Made by a program: the position numbers and the translations under genes
Source of the DNA: Hypericum androsaemum
Lineage: Eukaryota; Streptophyta; Magnoliopsida; Malpighiales; Hypericaceae
Assembly (NCBI GenBank): GCA_963995505.1
Contig: OZ023193.1
Location: 4,982,521-5,046,520 of the forward strand
DNA: 64,000 bases
Direction: 5' to 3'
In this document: positions 10,918 through 21,809 of the stretch, one piece after another
Layout of the letters: each line of letters opens with the position of its first letter
How positions within the stretch are numbered: position 1 is the first letter of the stretch
Notes under the pieces: generated by a model
Seen by the model: the letters and a program-made list of their open reading frames with translations, nothing else
Told to the model about the DNA's origin: nothing
Databases searched by the model: none

Positions 10918-12410
10918 AGGAACGACGTGGAAGCCTTGAACAGTTTGATCCGAGAGAGCCCACATCTAGTCTCCGACATCTCATCGCATACTGATCGGAC
11001 AACACCCTTGCACGTTTCAGCTTCGCGCTGCCACCTCGCCTTCACCACGTCCCTGTTGAGCCATGACCCGCGGCTGGCCACAGCGTGGGACATGCTCGGG
11101 CAGACCCCGCTCCACGTGACGTCCGTGGAAGGCCACGTGGAGGTGGTGAAGGCCTTGCTCGGTGCTGATCAATCTGTTCGTTGCCTGGCTCCGTACAAGG
11201 GCGGTCGGATACCGCTCCATTGGGCTGTAATGAGAGGGAAAGACCGCCGTGATGGAGCTGGTCGCGGCATGCCCGGAGTCCCTCGACGTGTCATTGGAGG
11301 GAAACACGGTGCTGCACTTGGCTGTCAAGTATGACCAGCTTCAGACATTGAAGAAGCTGGTTAGTTTGGTTGAGGATTACTATAGCCGGATTTTGACTGA
11401 GGGCAATCAAGAGGCTACACCATTTTGCATTTAGCTGTCTTGCTTGACCAAACCGAGGTATGCAATTATTAAATAATTTGTTGTTTTTTTAAAGATTCTA
11501 TTGGTTCGAATTTAAACTAATTGGCTCATGTTTGAATTTTAAATGGTATGAACCAAAAAATATATAATTTATGGTAATATTAATTGTTGTGACACAATTA
11601 TAAAAGCACTTAAATCAAAAGTTATTTTAGTTTAAGTAAGATGTTTCTAGTTCGAGTCATTAAGATGCTACAAGAGTTAAATATTTAATGAGAGAGTTTG
11701 AAACTACTTTATCGTAATATTGATTATTTTTTGGTTGATACGACTTGGTATCCGGACCTTTACTAAGCCGACCAATCCAAATACGAATGGAGTAAAACTT
11801 TTGAATGGTGATAAAGTTCTCTCATTAACTATTTAACACTAACGATCTCAATGGTTTGAATTCGAGATAACTTAATTAAACTATAATAAATCTCTGCATA
11901 AAAGTTATTGTCGTGTCCCAATTATCAATTAACAATGGTTAATAAAAAACAATGGCTAATTACATATTTATATATCAGTAAATTATACCATCAAAAGTAC
12001 TCAATTTGATTGACAATATGCAGATGGTTAAATATCTACTTACATCACCGAAAATCAAATCAGAGTCGGCGGAAACCCTAAACAAGGAGGAGTTCAACGC
12101 ACTGGAGGCCTTGGAGAACAAGTCGACCCCATACTTGAAACCCAAGCAACTCAGAAAAGCCCTGGAAAAGGGAGGTGTCCGATCCCGCCGGGAAGTCCCG
12201 GCCAAGACGTGGCTAGGAAACATCTTTCGTTTCATTAACACTTTTTTTACGGTCGATTAGATTACCGAGGCTTGGGGCCCAGCTTTTTTTTTTTTAAGCG
12301 GTAAATTTTATTAATCGCCTTAACTTTGATTACAAATACACTAGCTTGCCGCCGCAAGGACAGTAACATGCTCGGGCCTAGCTGATCGTAGTGTCCACCA
12401 TTATAACAAG
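10918..12410 (+). pseudogene. Ankyrin/PGG pseudogene C
   Basis: Exon 1 (10918-11457) lacks the first 22 codons of gene A. Upstream sequence joins directly to the aacgacgtgg point, and no ATG replaces the lost start. Two frameshifts are visible against A and B, near 11243-11250 (cgccgtgatgg) and near 11413 (gaggctacacc instead of gagggcaacacc). Exon 2 starts at 12024 after a normal cag, gains a stop (gtcgattag) at about 12260 and carries a ~88-bp LINE-like insert (12283-12370). It ends at 12410 where a TIR element begins. The rest of the PGG domain and all of exon 3 are missing. It is the partner of pseudogene D. Confidence 0.88.
12283..12370 (-). mobile_element. Short LINE-like retroinsert in exon 2 of pseudogene C
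   Basis: The insert interrupts the helix-coding part of the exon. It starts with a run of T (a poly-A tail on the minus strand), and the minus strand reads attaataaaatttaccgctt before the tail, like a plant LINE 3' end. Flanks cttggggcccagct and ctcgggcctagct look like a decayed target duplication of about 12 bp. Confidence 0.6.
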
Positions 12411-13651
12411 GGAAAATTATTCTCAGTCCCATAGTTTTGATATATTTCACACTCTCTCTGTATTCTGATAATCGATAAAAAAATTTCATAATTTGGCAAA
12501 ATTATACCATGGGATCCCTAAAGTTGGAATCGGAGTTTTCTCCGGCGAAGGCCCACATGAAATGACTCAAATGCTCTTTCCACTTAAAATTTTTTTAACT
12601 TTCTTCTTCCCCTTCTTCTTCAACCTTTAAACACAAAAAACAAATATGAACACCAAATTAAAAAAAATCTCAGAAAATACAATAGAACTTTAACTCAGAA
12701 CAAGAAGACTAATTAATTAAACACATCAAAAACACCAACCTAAAATATCAAGATCAAAATAAAAAATCAATCGATTAAAAAAACTGCGAACAAGCGAAAT
12801 CCTAAATCTGATTACGGCGACAAAACGAAAATTTCTTTTGAGAATCTAACCACATACAAAACGGAAATTTCAAATCTGGGATTTAGCAAAGAAAAATTAG
12901 AGATCCGGAAACTAAGGCAGAGATCGAGGGGTAAATCGGAAATTGAAAGAGTAAACGGAGAGGAGAGGACTCACAGTGGAGGTGGAGGAGGAGAAGGATT
13001 TGAGACAGTGAGATTGAGAGGAGAGAGAGGGGCAGAAGGAGAACGCGGTGGGCAGAGATCCCTCCTCGCTTGGCAGAGACTGCTCATGGACAGAGGAGGC
13101 AACGCGGTGGGCGAAGATCCCTCCTCGCTGGGCGGAGACAGCTCATGGACAGAGGAGGCAATGCAGGGTCTCTCCCGACCGGTCAGCTCCGGTCTTCGTT
13201 GAGCTCGAGGGCTTCGGAGGCGTTCGTGGACTGAGCTCGAGGGCTCGAGGGCCATGGATTTGTGGGGGTAGGTGTTCTTGTAGGCGTTCGATTTATTTTG
13301 TTTGATTTTTTATTTTGATCTTGATGTTCTAGGTTGGTGTTCTTGATGTGTTTAATTAATTAGTGTTCTTGTTCTGAGTTAATATTCTATTATGTTTTCT
13401 GGAATTTTTTTTAATGTGGTGTTCATGCTTTTTTGTGTTTAGAAGGGGGAGAAGAAAGATGAATTTTTTTTTAGTGGGAAGCGCATTTGAGTCATTTTAT
13501 ATGGGCCTTCGCAGAGAAAAATTTTGATTCTGACTTCAAGAGTCCCTTGGTATAATTTTGCCAAACTATGAAAATTTTTAATTAATTACCGAAATACAAG
13601 AGGTGAGCGTAAAATATACCAAATATCAAAAATCTAACAGTAAATTTTTCC
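12411..13651. mobile_element. Non-autonomous long-TIR (MULE-like) element
   Basis: The outer ~370 bp on each side are inverted copies. The left has ggcaaaattatacca and gaaggcccacatgaaatgac, and the right has their complements; the match continues inward to about 12785 and 13285. The centre (12890-13260) is GC-richer and includes a ~60-bp unit present twice (gatccctcctcgct then ctcatggacagagga). Its TIR ends resemble the Pack-MULE at 39164-40449. No 9-bp target duplication is visible, and the right flank is not the rest of the ankyrin exon, so a deletion accompanied or followed the insertion. Confidence 0.75.
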
Positions 13652-13817
13652 TAATATAAAATATAGCTAGTGCTCAAGAAACTGCTACAGAACACTTGTT
13701 ACAGTAAAGAAATACTTGTCGTTGTCATACTATATATATGATCCAGTAACCAGTTTACTAATATTTAAGCATAATAAGAGTTTAAGATTGTTGAAAATAG
13801 TAGTAGTAAATTATGGT

Positions 13818-13867
<50 letters not shown>

Positions 13868-14640
13868 ACGCCTTCACCAAGCCAATGGTCTAATTGCCTC
13901 GCTTCGGGACCAAGGAGTTTGATTGGGGACTGGGATAGGGTTTGTCGTTTTGGTGAAGGAATTATAGGAGTCAATCATCTCTTGAATACAAGTAGGCATG
14001 AAAAATTGTTCAAACCAGTCAAAAAATAATATTCAAGGGCGTTGTCAGTGGAGATTATAGTGCGTCTTTGTTAATATATATATCCTTCTGACTTTCAAAA
14101 CTAAGCTCCCTCTATCCCTCGCACGTACATCAGTATATATATCACGTGCGTCTTTGTTAATATATATATATATACTAACAAAGACGTACGTACGATACGA
14201 GTGCCGTTCTGTTTTAAAAATCTAAAATATATCGTGTAACACTATAACTTTCATCGATCACCACTACGCCAACTAATTTCTCTCGACAATTATAGATCGT
14301 GTAAGACTATACTTTTCATCGATCAAATTCACAGACCACTCGAGCCCACACTATTGCCCCCACTCCTTCATGTCAGTCTCACATCATCCCTACCTTAACC
14401 CACACCTCAAACGACCGATCGACAGCCCTATCAGCAACCTCCAGTCACATCCCATAATTTACCTTGGCCAACCTAATTCCATAGGCCCAAATAATATAAT
14501 CATCGGCAATTAAACCCAAAAGTAGAGAAAGGAACCCACCAAACAGCATATCAACATGTCCCGAATTCAACACTCGATAATACAACAATAGTAAACCATA
14601 TTTTATTATTCTAATTGACTTATATTTAGATTAATCAATT
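13652..14640. other. AT-rich intergenic stretch with (TA)n and a hairpin
   Basis: No gene is supported. It holds a (TA)n run at 13822-13862 and a duplicated tag cgtctttgttaatatata (near 14061 and 14149). The second tag forms an inverted repeat with actaacaaagacg near 14175, giving a hairpin around an AT stem. A short tag, cgtgtaaXactataXXtttcatcgatca, is repeated near 14230 and 14297. Confidence 0.6.
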
Positions 14641-14666
14641 TTTACTGTGAGGTGGCAATAACATAC

Positions 14667-15214
14667 CTATTTGAGAATAATAACCCCATGATCAAGTCCA
14701 TTAGTCCCGACCCAGAGGTGGGCCCCAGTTTCTTAAAATCCTTCTTCTCCTTCTTCTCCTCCTTTATTCCTCTTCTTGGCGTTGGACACCTCGAAGGTGT
14801 ATTTCCTGGAGTGGTCCCTACTCCTTTTGATCTCAGCCGTCCACTTGTACTTTCTCTCCTTCTTCCCCTCAGCCACCGAGCTCCACTGGTACTTCCTCTC
14901 GATCCCGGTGACTTTATCTCCGCCGTCCACGTGTACTTCCTCTCCCGCTCCTCCTTCTCCCTCTCCTCCCGGGCGAACTGCTCCTCCAGCGCGGTGACCC
15001 GCTCCACCAGCCCCTTCAGGAGGAGCCTCTCCGGGTCAGCCCGGCATTGGCGGTGGGCCCTCTCGACCCGGATCAGACCCGTGACGGTCTCGAAGAGGCC
15101 AACCAGGTCCTCGAAGAGCTCGTCCTCTTCTAGAAGAAAAGGAGGGAAAACGGTGGTGGAGGAGTAGTAGAGGCAAAATGGGTCTAGGACTTCGAGTCTA
15201 CTGAGTCGGCTCAT
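14667..15214 (-). pseudogene. BAG7-like first-exon fragment
   Basis: From an ATG at 15214 the frame reads MSRLSRLEVLDPF, then an acidic stretch (LLEEDELFEDLVGLFETV), TGLIRVER, a coiled-coil-like segment ending in many EREEK residues and the first RKYTWTAEIK repeat. This N-terminal layout with repeated RKYxWxAEI units is that of plant BAG7-type chaperone regulators. A one-base frameshift near 14905-14914 moves the next repeats (ERKYQWSS, ERKYKWTAEIK, SRKYTFEV) into another frame, and a further shift is needed to reach LDHGVIILK near 14680. There a TAG replaces the expected Gln codon just before a GT donor at 14666. The IQ and BAG domains are absent from the window. It looks like an exon-1 copy only. 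Confidence 0.65.
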
Positions 15215-15716
15215 GGTGGTGGTACGTGACGGAAGGAAAGCTTTCTCCTTTCTCTCTCTTCTAGCTGCAACCATTTTTAGGAGGGTAGCGAGGGTGCAAA
15301 TGTGGAGGTCGGGAGGGCTAATTTCGACATTTCTAGGTGAAACACTAGACCACTTAAAAAAGGATATTTCCTTTATTATAAGTAAGATATGCACCTATTA
15401 ATACTCAATGCGTTATTTTATCACTTATTTTTAATAAAATCAAAAGAAAATATAGGTATTAAAATTAAAAGAATAAAAAAGCTACAAATGTGATTTGAAA
15501 GGAAAATCGATCTAATAATTTTTTTATTTTAAAATAAAGGAAGAAACTCTAAAAAAACATGTATTTTAATATGTTAGTTTAGTTAGTATTAATTATTTAA
15601 TGAGATCCAAAACCTAAAAATTAAAAAATCTGTAGTAAATCCGTGGGATAAAACCTATTACCTGAAAATAGCGCGTTTAAAATGCTGCGATGTAGAGTGA
15701 TAGTGTTTTGTAAAAG

Positions 15717-16096
15717 ATGAAGAATATGGAACTTTGGCTTGCTGCCCGTCCTCGTACCTTTATCCCTTCCTCACCTCCACCCCCCAAATACTCTCTCCAC
15801 CTGACACGTGTCCACTTCCTGCGACCTCTTCGAACAATGAGCTCCTCTCAAGACAACGGCTCCCCGGTCGCCACCCAGCCTCTCTCAGGTTTAATTAATT
15901 AATTAACTAAAATTACTAATTTGCAAAGGCCTAAACCCTAATTCCGGGATTTTCCCTCCCTAAGTACTTCCCCTTTTGACCATTTCCGGTGGAGGTGGAG
16001 GAGCCGAGTGGGGGAAGTGAAGAGGGTGACCAAGGAGACAGACGTCTCCGTTAGGATCGGCTTGGACGGTAACGGCGTGGCCGACTCATGCAGAAG
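15717..16096 (+). pseudogene. Imidazoleglycerol-phosphate dehydratase 5' fragment
   Basis: A first exon (15717 or 15726 to 15888) encodes MELWLAARPRTFIPSS and a Ser/Pro-rich stretch typical of a plastid transit peptide, and ends in a GT donor. After a short intron-like gap, about 16005-16088 encodes [20 protein letters not shown] and then GNGVADS, the start of mature IGPD (histidine biosynthesis, HISN5 family). The family match stops at GVADS, and none of the His/Glu metal-binding motifs follow. Exon phases do not join cleanly with the splice sites I see. It is a truncated copy, unlikely to be functional. Confidence 0.72.
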
Positions 16097-16099
16097 GTA

Positions 16100-16193
16100 A
16101 TAGAGGCTGTAATAGAGGCTGTAATAGGTGCAAAAGTAATTTTGAAATTTTCGCGTTGTCGAACTAAAAATAGATATTTATATTATTATAGTA

Positions 16194-16235
<42 letters not shown>

Positions 16236-16950
16236 ACTAAATAATATAAGAGAGTTAGGAATGCTGACAACCACAGTTAAGTGTATAAAACTGTCATCTT
16301 GAAAGTAGCAATTTTCGGATTAAATTCTAAACAAGGTCACATCAAATTGTATAATTTTAAATTTTTATTATTTTAAATATTAGTAAACTATGGTTTATTG
16401 ATTATAATCGTCATGGAGGAGCATTCTTGAAGGTTATATACTTGTGTTTTGTTTCTCCATAGTCATCATTGGATTAACTTGTTCGAATTTTTTTAGCTTA
16501 AACTAAATCATAGAGAAAGTGGGAAAGAAGAATAAATTAAACACTAAACTGTTGCAACACACTATATGAACTAAAATAATAGAAACAGTGTTCCCTTATA
16601 ACCCACCATCATTTTTAAGACCTCGTGAAATTAGTCTGTCTTCTGTTAACTGCCCGTGAAATTGAAACCTGCCACTAACGTTACACCTCACCACTTGATT
16701 ACTGCAATTTGAGTGATAGAATATTTTTAATTAACCGTCTCACATTAATTTGAATTTTAATTAACCGTCGGGCTTGGTTGTGCATAGGTTAAATAGCAGG
16801 GAATTTAGATATAGGTTAAGTTGGTAGTTAGTTGGTCAGCTTATGAAATGGTAGTTACTGGTAGTTAGTTGGTCAGCTTATTAATGAGATGGTAGTTTAA
16901 TTCGATGTAAAGAAAGCGATGATCTGCATGCTTTCTGGCATGGTGATAAC
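16100..16950. other. AT-rich stretch without gene signal
   Basis: It contains a (TA)n microsatellite at about 16196-16232 and short tandem echoes (gtaatagaggct near 16097-16127; ggtagttagttggtcagctta near 16831 and 16861). No coding sequence is supported. Confidence 0.6.
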
Positions 16951-17024
16951 TATAACTCTAAACAAGCAAAAAAGAAAAAGAAAAGAAAAAGAGAAACATA
17001 AAACAGCATCCACCTGGTAATCCA

Positions 17025-17450
17025 GTTGCCGTTGGTGCGAATTCCGGTGCATCTGCTAACATGTTGCCCGGCACAGCTCCTGCTTATGTTGCTCGGCCGG
17101 GCTTCGACTCTTCAAGAGTCCCCGCATATGATCCTTCTGAGTCCCTGCTTATGACCCTCAAACATTGCATAACTACAATGCTCAGGGAGTATCCGGTTAT
17201 TATGATCCATAGAGAGTACCTACTTATGACCCGCAGAGGCAACCTATTCAACAAGGGTTTAGTTGCAATGGCTCGGCTGTCGTTAGCTATAATGCGGTGT
17301 CAAGAGGGCCTGCGATGCCTCAAGGCCAACTACTTCCCACAACTAATAACCCCTACGGGTCTGCAACGCCACCAGGTCCTGTCGGAACCGGATATGAAGC
17401 ACGCCCTCGTGGAGGAAATCCAACAAGGATTACCTACAAGATACTGCATA
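17025..17450 (+). pseudogene. FLX-like protein C-terminal fragment
   Basis: In pieces of two frames the sequence reads NPVAVGANSGASANM, then YDPS, RVPAYDPQTLHNYNAQ, RVPTYDPQRQP, and finally PTTNNPYGSATPPGPVGTGY followed by EARPRGGNPTR. Repeated YDPQR-type units and the closing NPYGSATPP...GTGYE..RGGNP resemble the disordered C-terminus of FLOWERING LOCUS C EXPRESSOR-like (FLX/FLL) proteins. A frameshift (near 17135) and an in-frame TAG (near 17205) break it, and the coiled-coil N-terminal part is absent. An open frame at 17061-17483 is mostly the wrong frame of this remnant. Confidence 0.62.
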
Positions 17451-17483
17451 AACACCATTTATGACAAAGGTGGCACCTCCTAG

Positions 17484-17974
17484 CGGTTTTGTTCCGCGAA
17501 CAATGGCACTGCGGCATATAGTCAAAATGCTAAAAAACAAAGACGGGTTTCTTGTCCATGGAATATACGACTCATATGACAAGTAGCACTCAAGCTTATT
17601 ATAGTTGCCACAGTAAAAAAAACTAGGCAGGAGTTGGACTAGTTGCCGGCACTCGATTGATTGTATCTTCTGGTGTTCATCACAGACATTTCCGAACATA
17701 GATTTTCGTTGTCATTGTTTATGCTCCTAATTTATTTTTCCCCATCTTGACAGGCTTTCACAAGCCAAATTGTGGTGATGATCATGTTAGCTCTGGCAAT
17801 TGGAAGCCAAACATTGGAATGGTGACAAACATAAACGGGTCACTTAGTTTGACAAAATTGGTGAAAAAGAGAGGGGTTGGACATTTAGCCATCTATATTA
17901 AAATGGTGCTACTCACTTTGTACTGCCAACACCAAATCTCTCCACAATCAATAACATCACATTCGTACCGTTGG
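17484..17974. other. Spacer between gene fragments and promoter fragment
   Basis: No gene is supported. Short open stretches (such as ggcactgcggcatatagtca near 17504) could be more of a degenerate captured transcript, but I cannot assign them. Confidence 0.4.
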
Positions 17975-18783
17975 AAAGGCTGGGCGAAGAACTTGCCTTA
18001 TCTCTCCTGCTCGACATCTTCTACAAGTAGTGGCGGGTGATATTTTTTGTTTAGGGTTTTTTGAGAAATAATGTGCCACTTGTAGGCTTCCATTCATCGT
18101 TAGAAAATATATGTAGAGGTTTACTTGTAAATATGACCTAGATACACTTCCCAATTAGGTTTTTTCTTCTACAAGGTCTTTACATATGTGATTCCTAATA
18201 GGTTTCTATTCATAATCAGGTCCGTGATTTCCCAAAAAAACACCAATATACGAGATGATTGTGCCGCACTTGATAACTAATTAAACTAGAACAATGTTTC
18301 ATGAATTGATACAATTATTCTGTTTTCCATTTAATTTCGTTTATATTGTTATTTTAATTGGAAGGAAGCCGCAAAAGGCACTTACTACTAGAAGAATCCA
18401 ATGAAACCGATGATGGGTCATCGAAAAAGAGTTAGTTAATCTAGTTATCCTTTTCCACCGGAGGATCCCACTCTGTCTTCTTCCTTGGAGGTGTCACGAG
18501 AGTGGCGTTTACCAAGGAAATGAAGGAAGTCTTCAACCATTTGAGCAAAAGTGCTACAATTCAATTGCTTCATATTCTACCTTGATATTGATATTTATTG
18601 CTATACCTCTGCTTTTTCTCGGAAAATTCTAATATAAATCCAACGTGAATATTAATTTTTGAAATATTTGACTAATCAAATACATCTGCTTCTTCAGCTT
18701 TTTCACGGAGAGGACTAAATAATTTCACGAAAATTTCCACTGTCATAGTCTAGCAGTTTTTTATTCTTTCTTTTTATCCTCTA
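17975..18783. repeat. Third, partial copy of the ankyrin upstream region
   Basis: It matches 2910-3820 and 30510-31405. It begins with the extreme start of the Copia gag frame (ggaaaggctgggcgaagaac), continues through the short LTR (about 18065-18232), the shared spacer (ggaaggaagccgcaaaagg) and the first promoter module with its TTGACT core, and stops at tttctttttatcctcta. The second module, TATA box and gene are missing. Several small deletions set it apart from the other two copies. Confidence 0.85.
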
Positions 18784-19168
18784 AGATGGATATTTGCCTC
18801 ATATTTATGACAATGACTAAATATGAAAATTAGCAAAGAGGTTCTACCAACAATTTTTACTTCATTCATAAACTTTATGCTCAAAATGTTATTTAAAAAT
18901 TTATAACTTTTACTACTAGAACCAAGAACGGTTCATTCCCTTAGATCGAAAGAATAGTGCACGGTCAATAGGTCAAGACAAAGATGAGTACGGTCGTTTG
19001 AATCATTCTACCGAAGTCCGGACACTCGATCAAATGACAATCCCATCGTATTCGGTCGTTGATGGATCATTCCTTTATTTTTGAAACGTTTGATGGACAT
19101 TTCTATGGACGTCTATCTAGTTTTTTTTTTTCGAATTCAATAATTTTAAGTTAAGTGGGAAAAACTCT
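18784..19168. other. Intergenic stretch, nothing recognised
   Basis: AT-rich sequence between the third promoter copy and the LINE target site. I see no open frame, repeat or RNA signature. Confidence 0.5.
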
Positions 19169-21809
19169 AATTTACCCGTGCTTTTTTTAAGAGGTAAAGG
19201 CCATTCAATATATAAATAAGCCCTTAAGTAGGAAAGTCAGTATACATAAGAGCATCGAGTTCAGCCGGGAGAACAGTCAGCCAATTCCCCGGGAGAGACT
19301 CCAACCTACAGTTTTTGCTTAACCAGTCTGCAACTTGGTTAACCGACCTAGGTGCTAAAGATAACGTACAATTTGGTAAATCATCCATGAGGTTCCTTAG
19401 TCTAATGACAATCGAATTGACTTACCAAAAAACTAAAGTGGAGGGATCATTTACAAAATTGTAAGCCAATAGACAATCAGTTTCCACCACCGTTGGCACT
19501 CCAAGGAACTTCCTCATAACCAACAAGAGCGCAAATTCCATTGCAAGTAGTTCCGCTTCAAGTGGAGTTTGGGCCACTTACAGCCCAGTCTGACCTTCAA
19601 TCACAAGGCCGATATGATTTCTAGATCCCACCGCCAATCCAGCCGACACCGAAGAATTCAACCAGGAGACATCGCAGTTAAGCTTCACAGCTCCGCAGCT
19701 CGAAGCAATCCATGAAGACAAAGCGGACACAACACGTTCACCCTTTTTTGCATTCAAACCCAAAACCTGCAAAAATTTGGCACTAAGAAAAGAGGCCTTA
19801 TGTAAGGTTTGAAGCAGAACAATGACCTCCCTATCAAAAAGAAATTTGTTTCATGCGAGCCAGATGCTCCAACACAAAAATATGGCAAGCGTTTTAAGTT
19901 TCGAGCTCTCTGAAGCTCTCAACAGGTCCATAAGCAACATAAACCAGTTACCAAAAGTGAAGTGAATGCTGCTATCGAATCTGAAACCAAGTGGACTAAT
20001 GAGCCAAGTCGCTCTCGCATGAGAACAAGAGAAAAGCATATGGAGAACAGATTCATCATCAGCAAATCACACATGGCAAATGGGGGTTTGAGAAAGACTT
20101 CTCCTGAGAAGATTGGCCACCACAGGGACACCATTATGAATGAGACGCCAAGTGAAGTTTTTTTATCTTTGGAAGAACCTTCAACCTCCACAATAACTTC
20201 CAAATCCCCAGGTCAAAAGGGGCAGAATTTGAGTCAACAACCTGTAGGTTTAAAGAATCCAAATAAGCCGACTTCATCTGAGAATAACCACGTTCAATCG
20301 TATAATGCCCATTAAAGCTGAACATCTAGAGAAGTTTATCAGGGACCTGCACACGACTTAAGCCAATGTTAGATATAGCAACCTGTTCCTCCGGAGAGAA
20401 AAAGTGTTGAATGATGTCCATGTTTCAGCTCATTGAAGAAAAAGAAATTAAGTCAGAAATAGTGGATAAGGAGGAAGGGACAAAAATACGGGCAGCAATT
20501 ACCGGGCTCGTCCTGCCAAATATCAACAGAGGTACTGTGGCCAATTCTAAAGAAAAGATGAGCTTTGAGAGCCTCCTTCCCCGCACAAAGGCTAGACCAA
20601 ACCCAAGAAGGCCTAGAGCCCTTGTTAGCAGACCAAAAATTAGAGTCATAAAAATACAAACCTTTTAAAATTTTGAAGCATAAAGACTCCAATTTACCAA
20701 ACAGCCTCCAAACTTACTTTGCCAACAAGGCTAAATTAAAAACCTGCAAGTCCTTAAAACCAAGACCAGCCTGAGACTTAGAACAAGTTAACTTATTTCA
20801 GCTCAGCCAATGGACTTTTTGTTTATCCACATCGTCCGACCACCAAAACCTTGCAATCAAGCTATTAAGCTTAGTACAAAAAATAACGGGGAAGAGTAAG
20901 ACTTGCATCAGATAGCACGGGATGGATGACAAAACAAACTTAATAAGAATCTCCCTACCTGACATGGACAAGAGTTTATGTTTCCAGCCTTGAGTTTTAG
21001 ACATCATCCGATCGAAAATGAATTGAAGGGCATTCTTTTTGGACCTGCCCAACATAGAAGGAAGTCCCAAATACTTGTCCCCCGGAGGCATCTCATCCAT
21101 TTCCAGAATTTCCAAGATAAGTTTCCTGTTTAAGACAGGTTCTCCACTAGAAAACAAGACACATGACTTCTAAAAGTTGATCTCTTGACTTGAAATATTA
21201 GAGAAAGAAATCAGGACAGACATGAAGTTCCTAGCTTCCTCCTCACTCGCATCACCGAATAGAAGGTATCGTCTGCAAAAAGTATATGGGTAAGAGTAGG
21301 ACAGTTCTTATTCAGGGCAAAACCATGAATATTACCTCTACACTTAGCCTGATTCGTAAAATGAGCAAACGAGTCAGAGATAAACAAGAACAGAAATGGG
21401 GACAACGGGTCCCCTTGGCGAATTCCACGCGAAGCCTTAAACCAAATCAAAGGCTGCCCATTAAAGAGGACACTGTACGCGGTGGATGAAATGCAACTCA
21501 TCACACACGAAATCCACTTAGGAGGAAAACCCAACCTAGACATCACATTTCTCAAAAAATCCCAGTTCACCATGTCATAAGCCTTCTTTAGATCAAGTTT
21601 AATAGCCATTCAATTTGAACGAATACGGCTCAAGGTTTTAAGACAATGAAAGGCTTCATAGGCTAAAATGATATTATCTTGAATGTAACGGTCTTTGTTG
21701 AAAGCTCTTTGACATTCAGAAATCAGAGCATTCATCCAGGGTCTCAACCTATTAGCCAACACCTTTGAATAAACCTTATAAGCATAATTACAAAGGCTAA
21801 TAGGACGGA

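Larger units (their letters stand above)
2177..12410. repeat. Segmental duplication, block 1 (ankyrin genes A and C)
   Basis: This stretch is collinear with 29766-38830. The match starts at gaaattgggggttgag, runs through the Copia fragment, promoter, gene A and its downstream spacer, skips a solo LTR (7656-9876), resumes at 9882, skips a second solo LTR (10368-10854), and ends inside pseudogene C, where a TIR element begins at 12411. Gene order and orientation are the same in both blocks, so a two-gene unit was copied as one piece. Confidence 0.9.

Noticed and set aside
12971..13305. Overlapping Arg/Ser-rich frames in the core of the long-TIR element
   Set aside because: Produced by a doubled 60-bp GC-rich unit; no recognisable domain in any frame.
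14652..15167. 171-aa plus-strand open frame
   Set aside because: Antisense shadow of the BAG7-like fragment, created by its GC-rich, Glu/Arg-rich codons.
17061..17483. 140-aa open frame as a real protein
   Set aside because: Most of it is the shifted frame of an FLX-like C-terminal remnant, with the true frame broken by a TAG.
13650..17980. A Helitron explaining the three gene fragments
   Set aside because: I looked for a TC start and a hairpin followed by CTAG with an A/T target and found no convincing pair, so it remains a hypothesis in the findings only.
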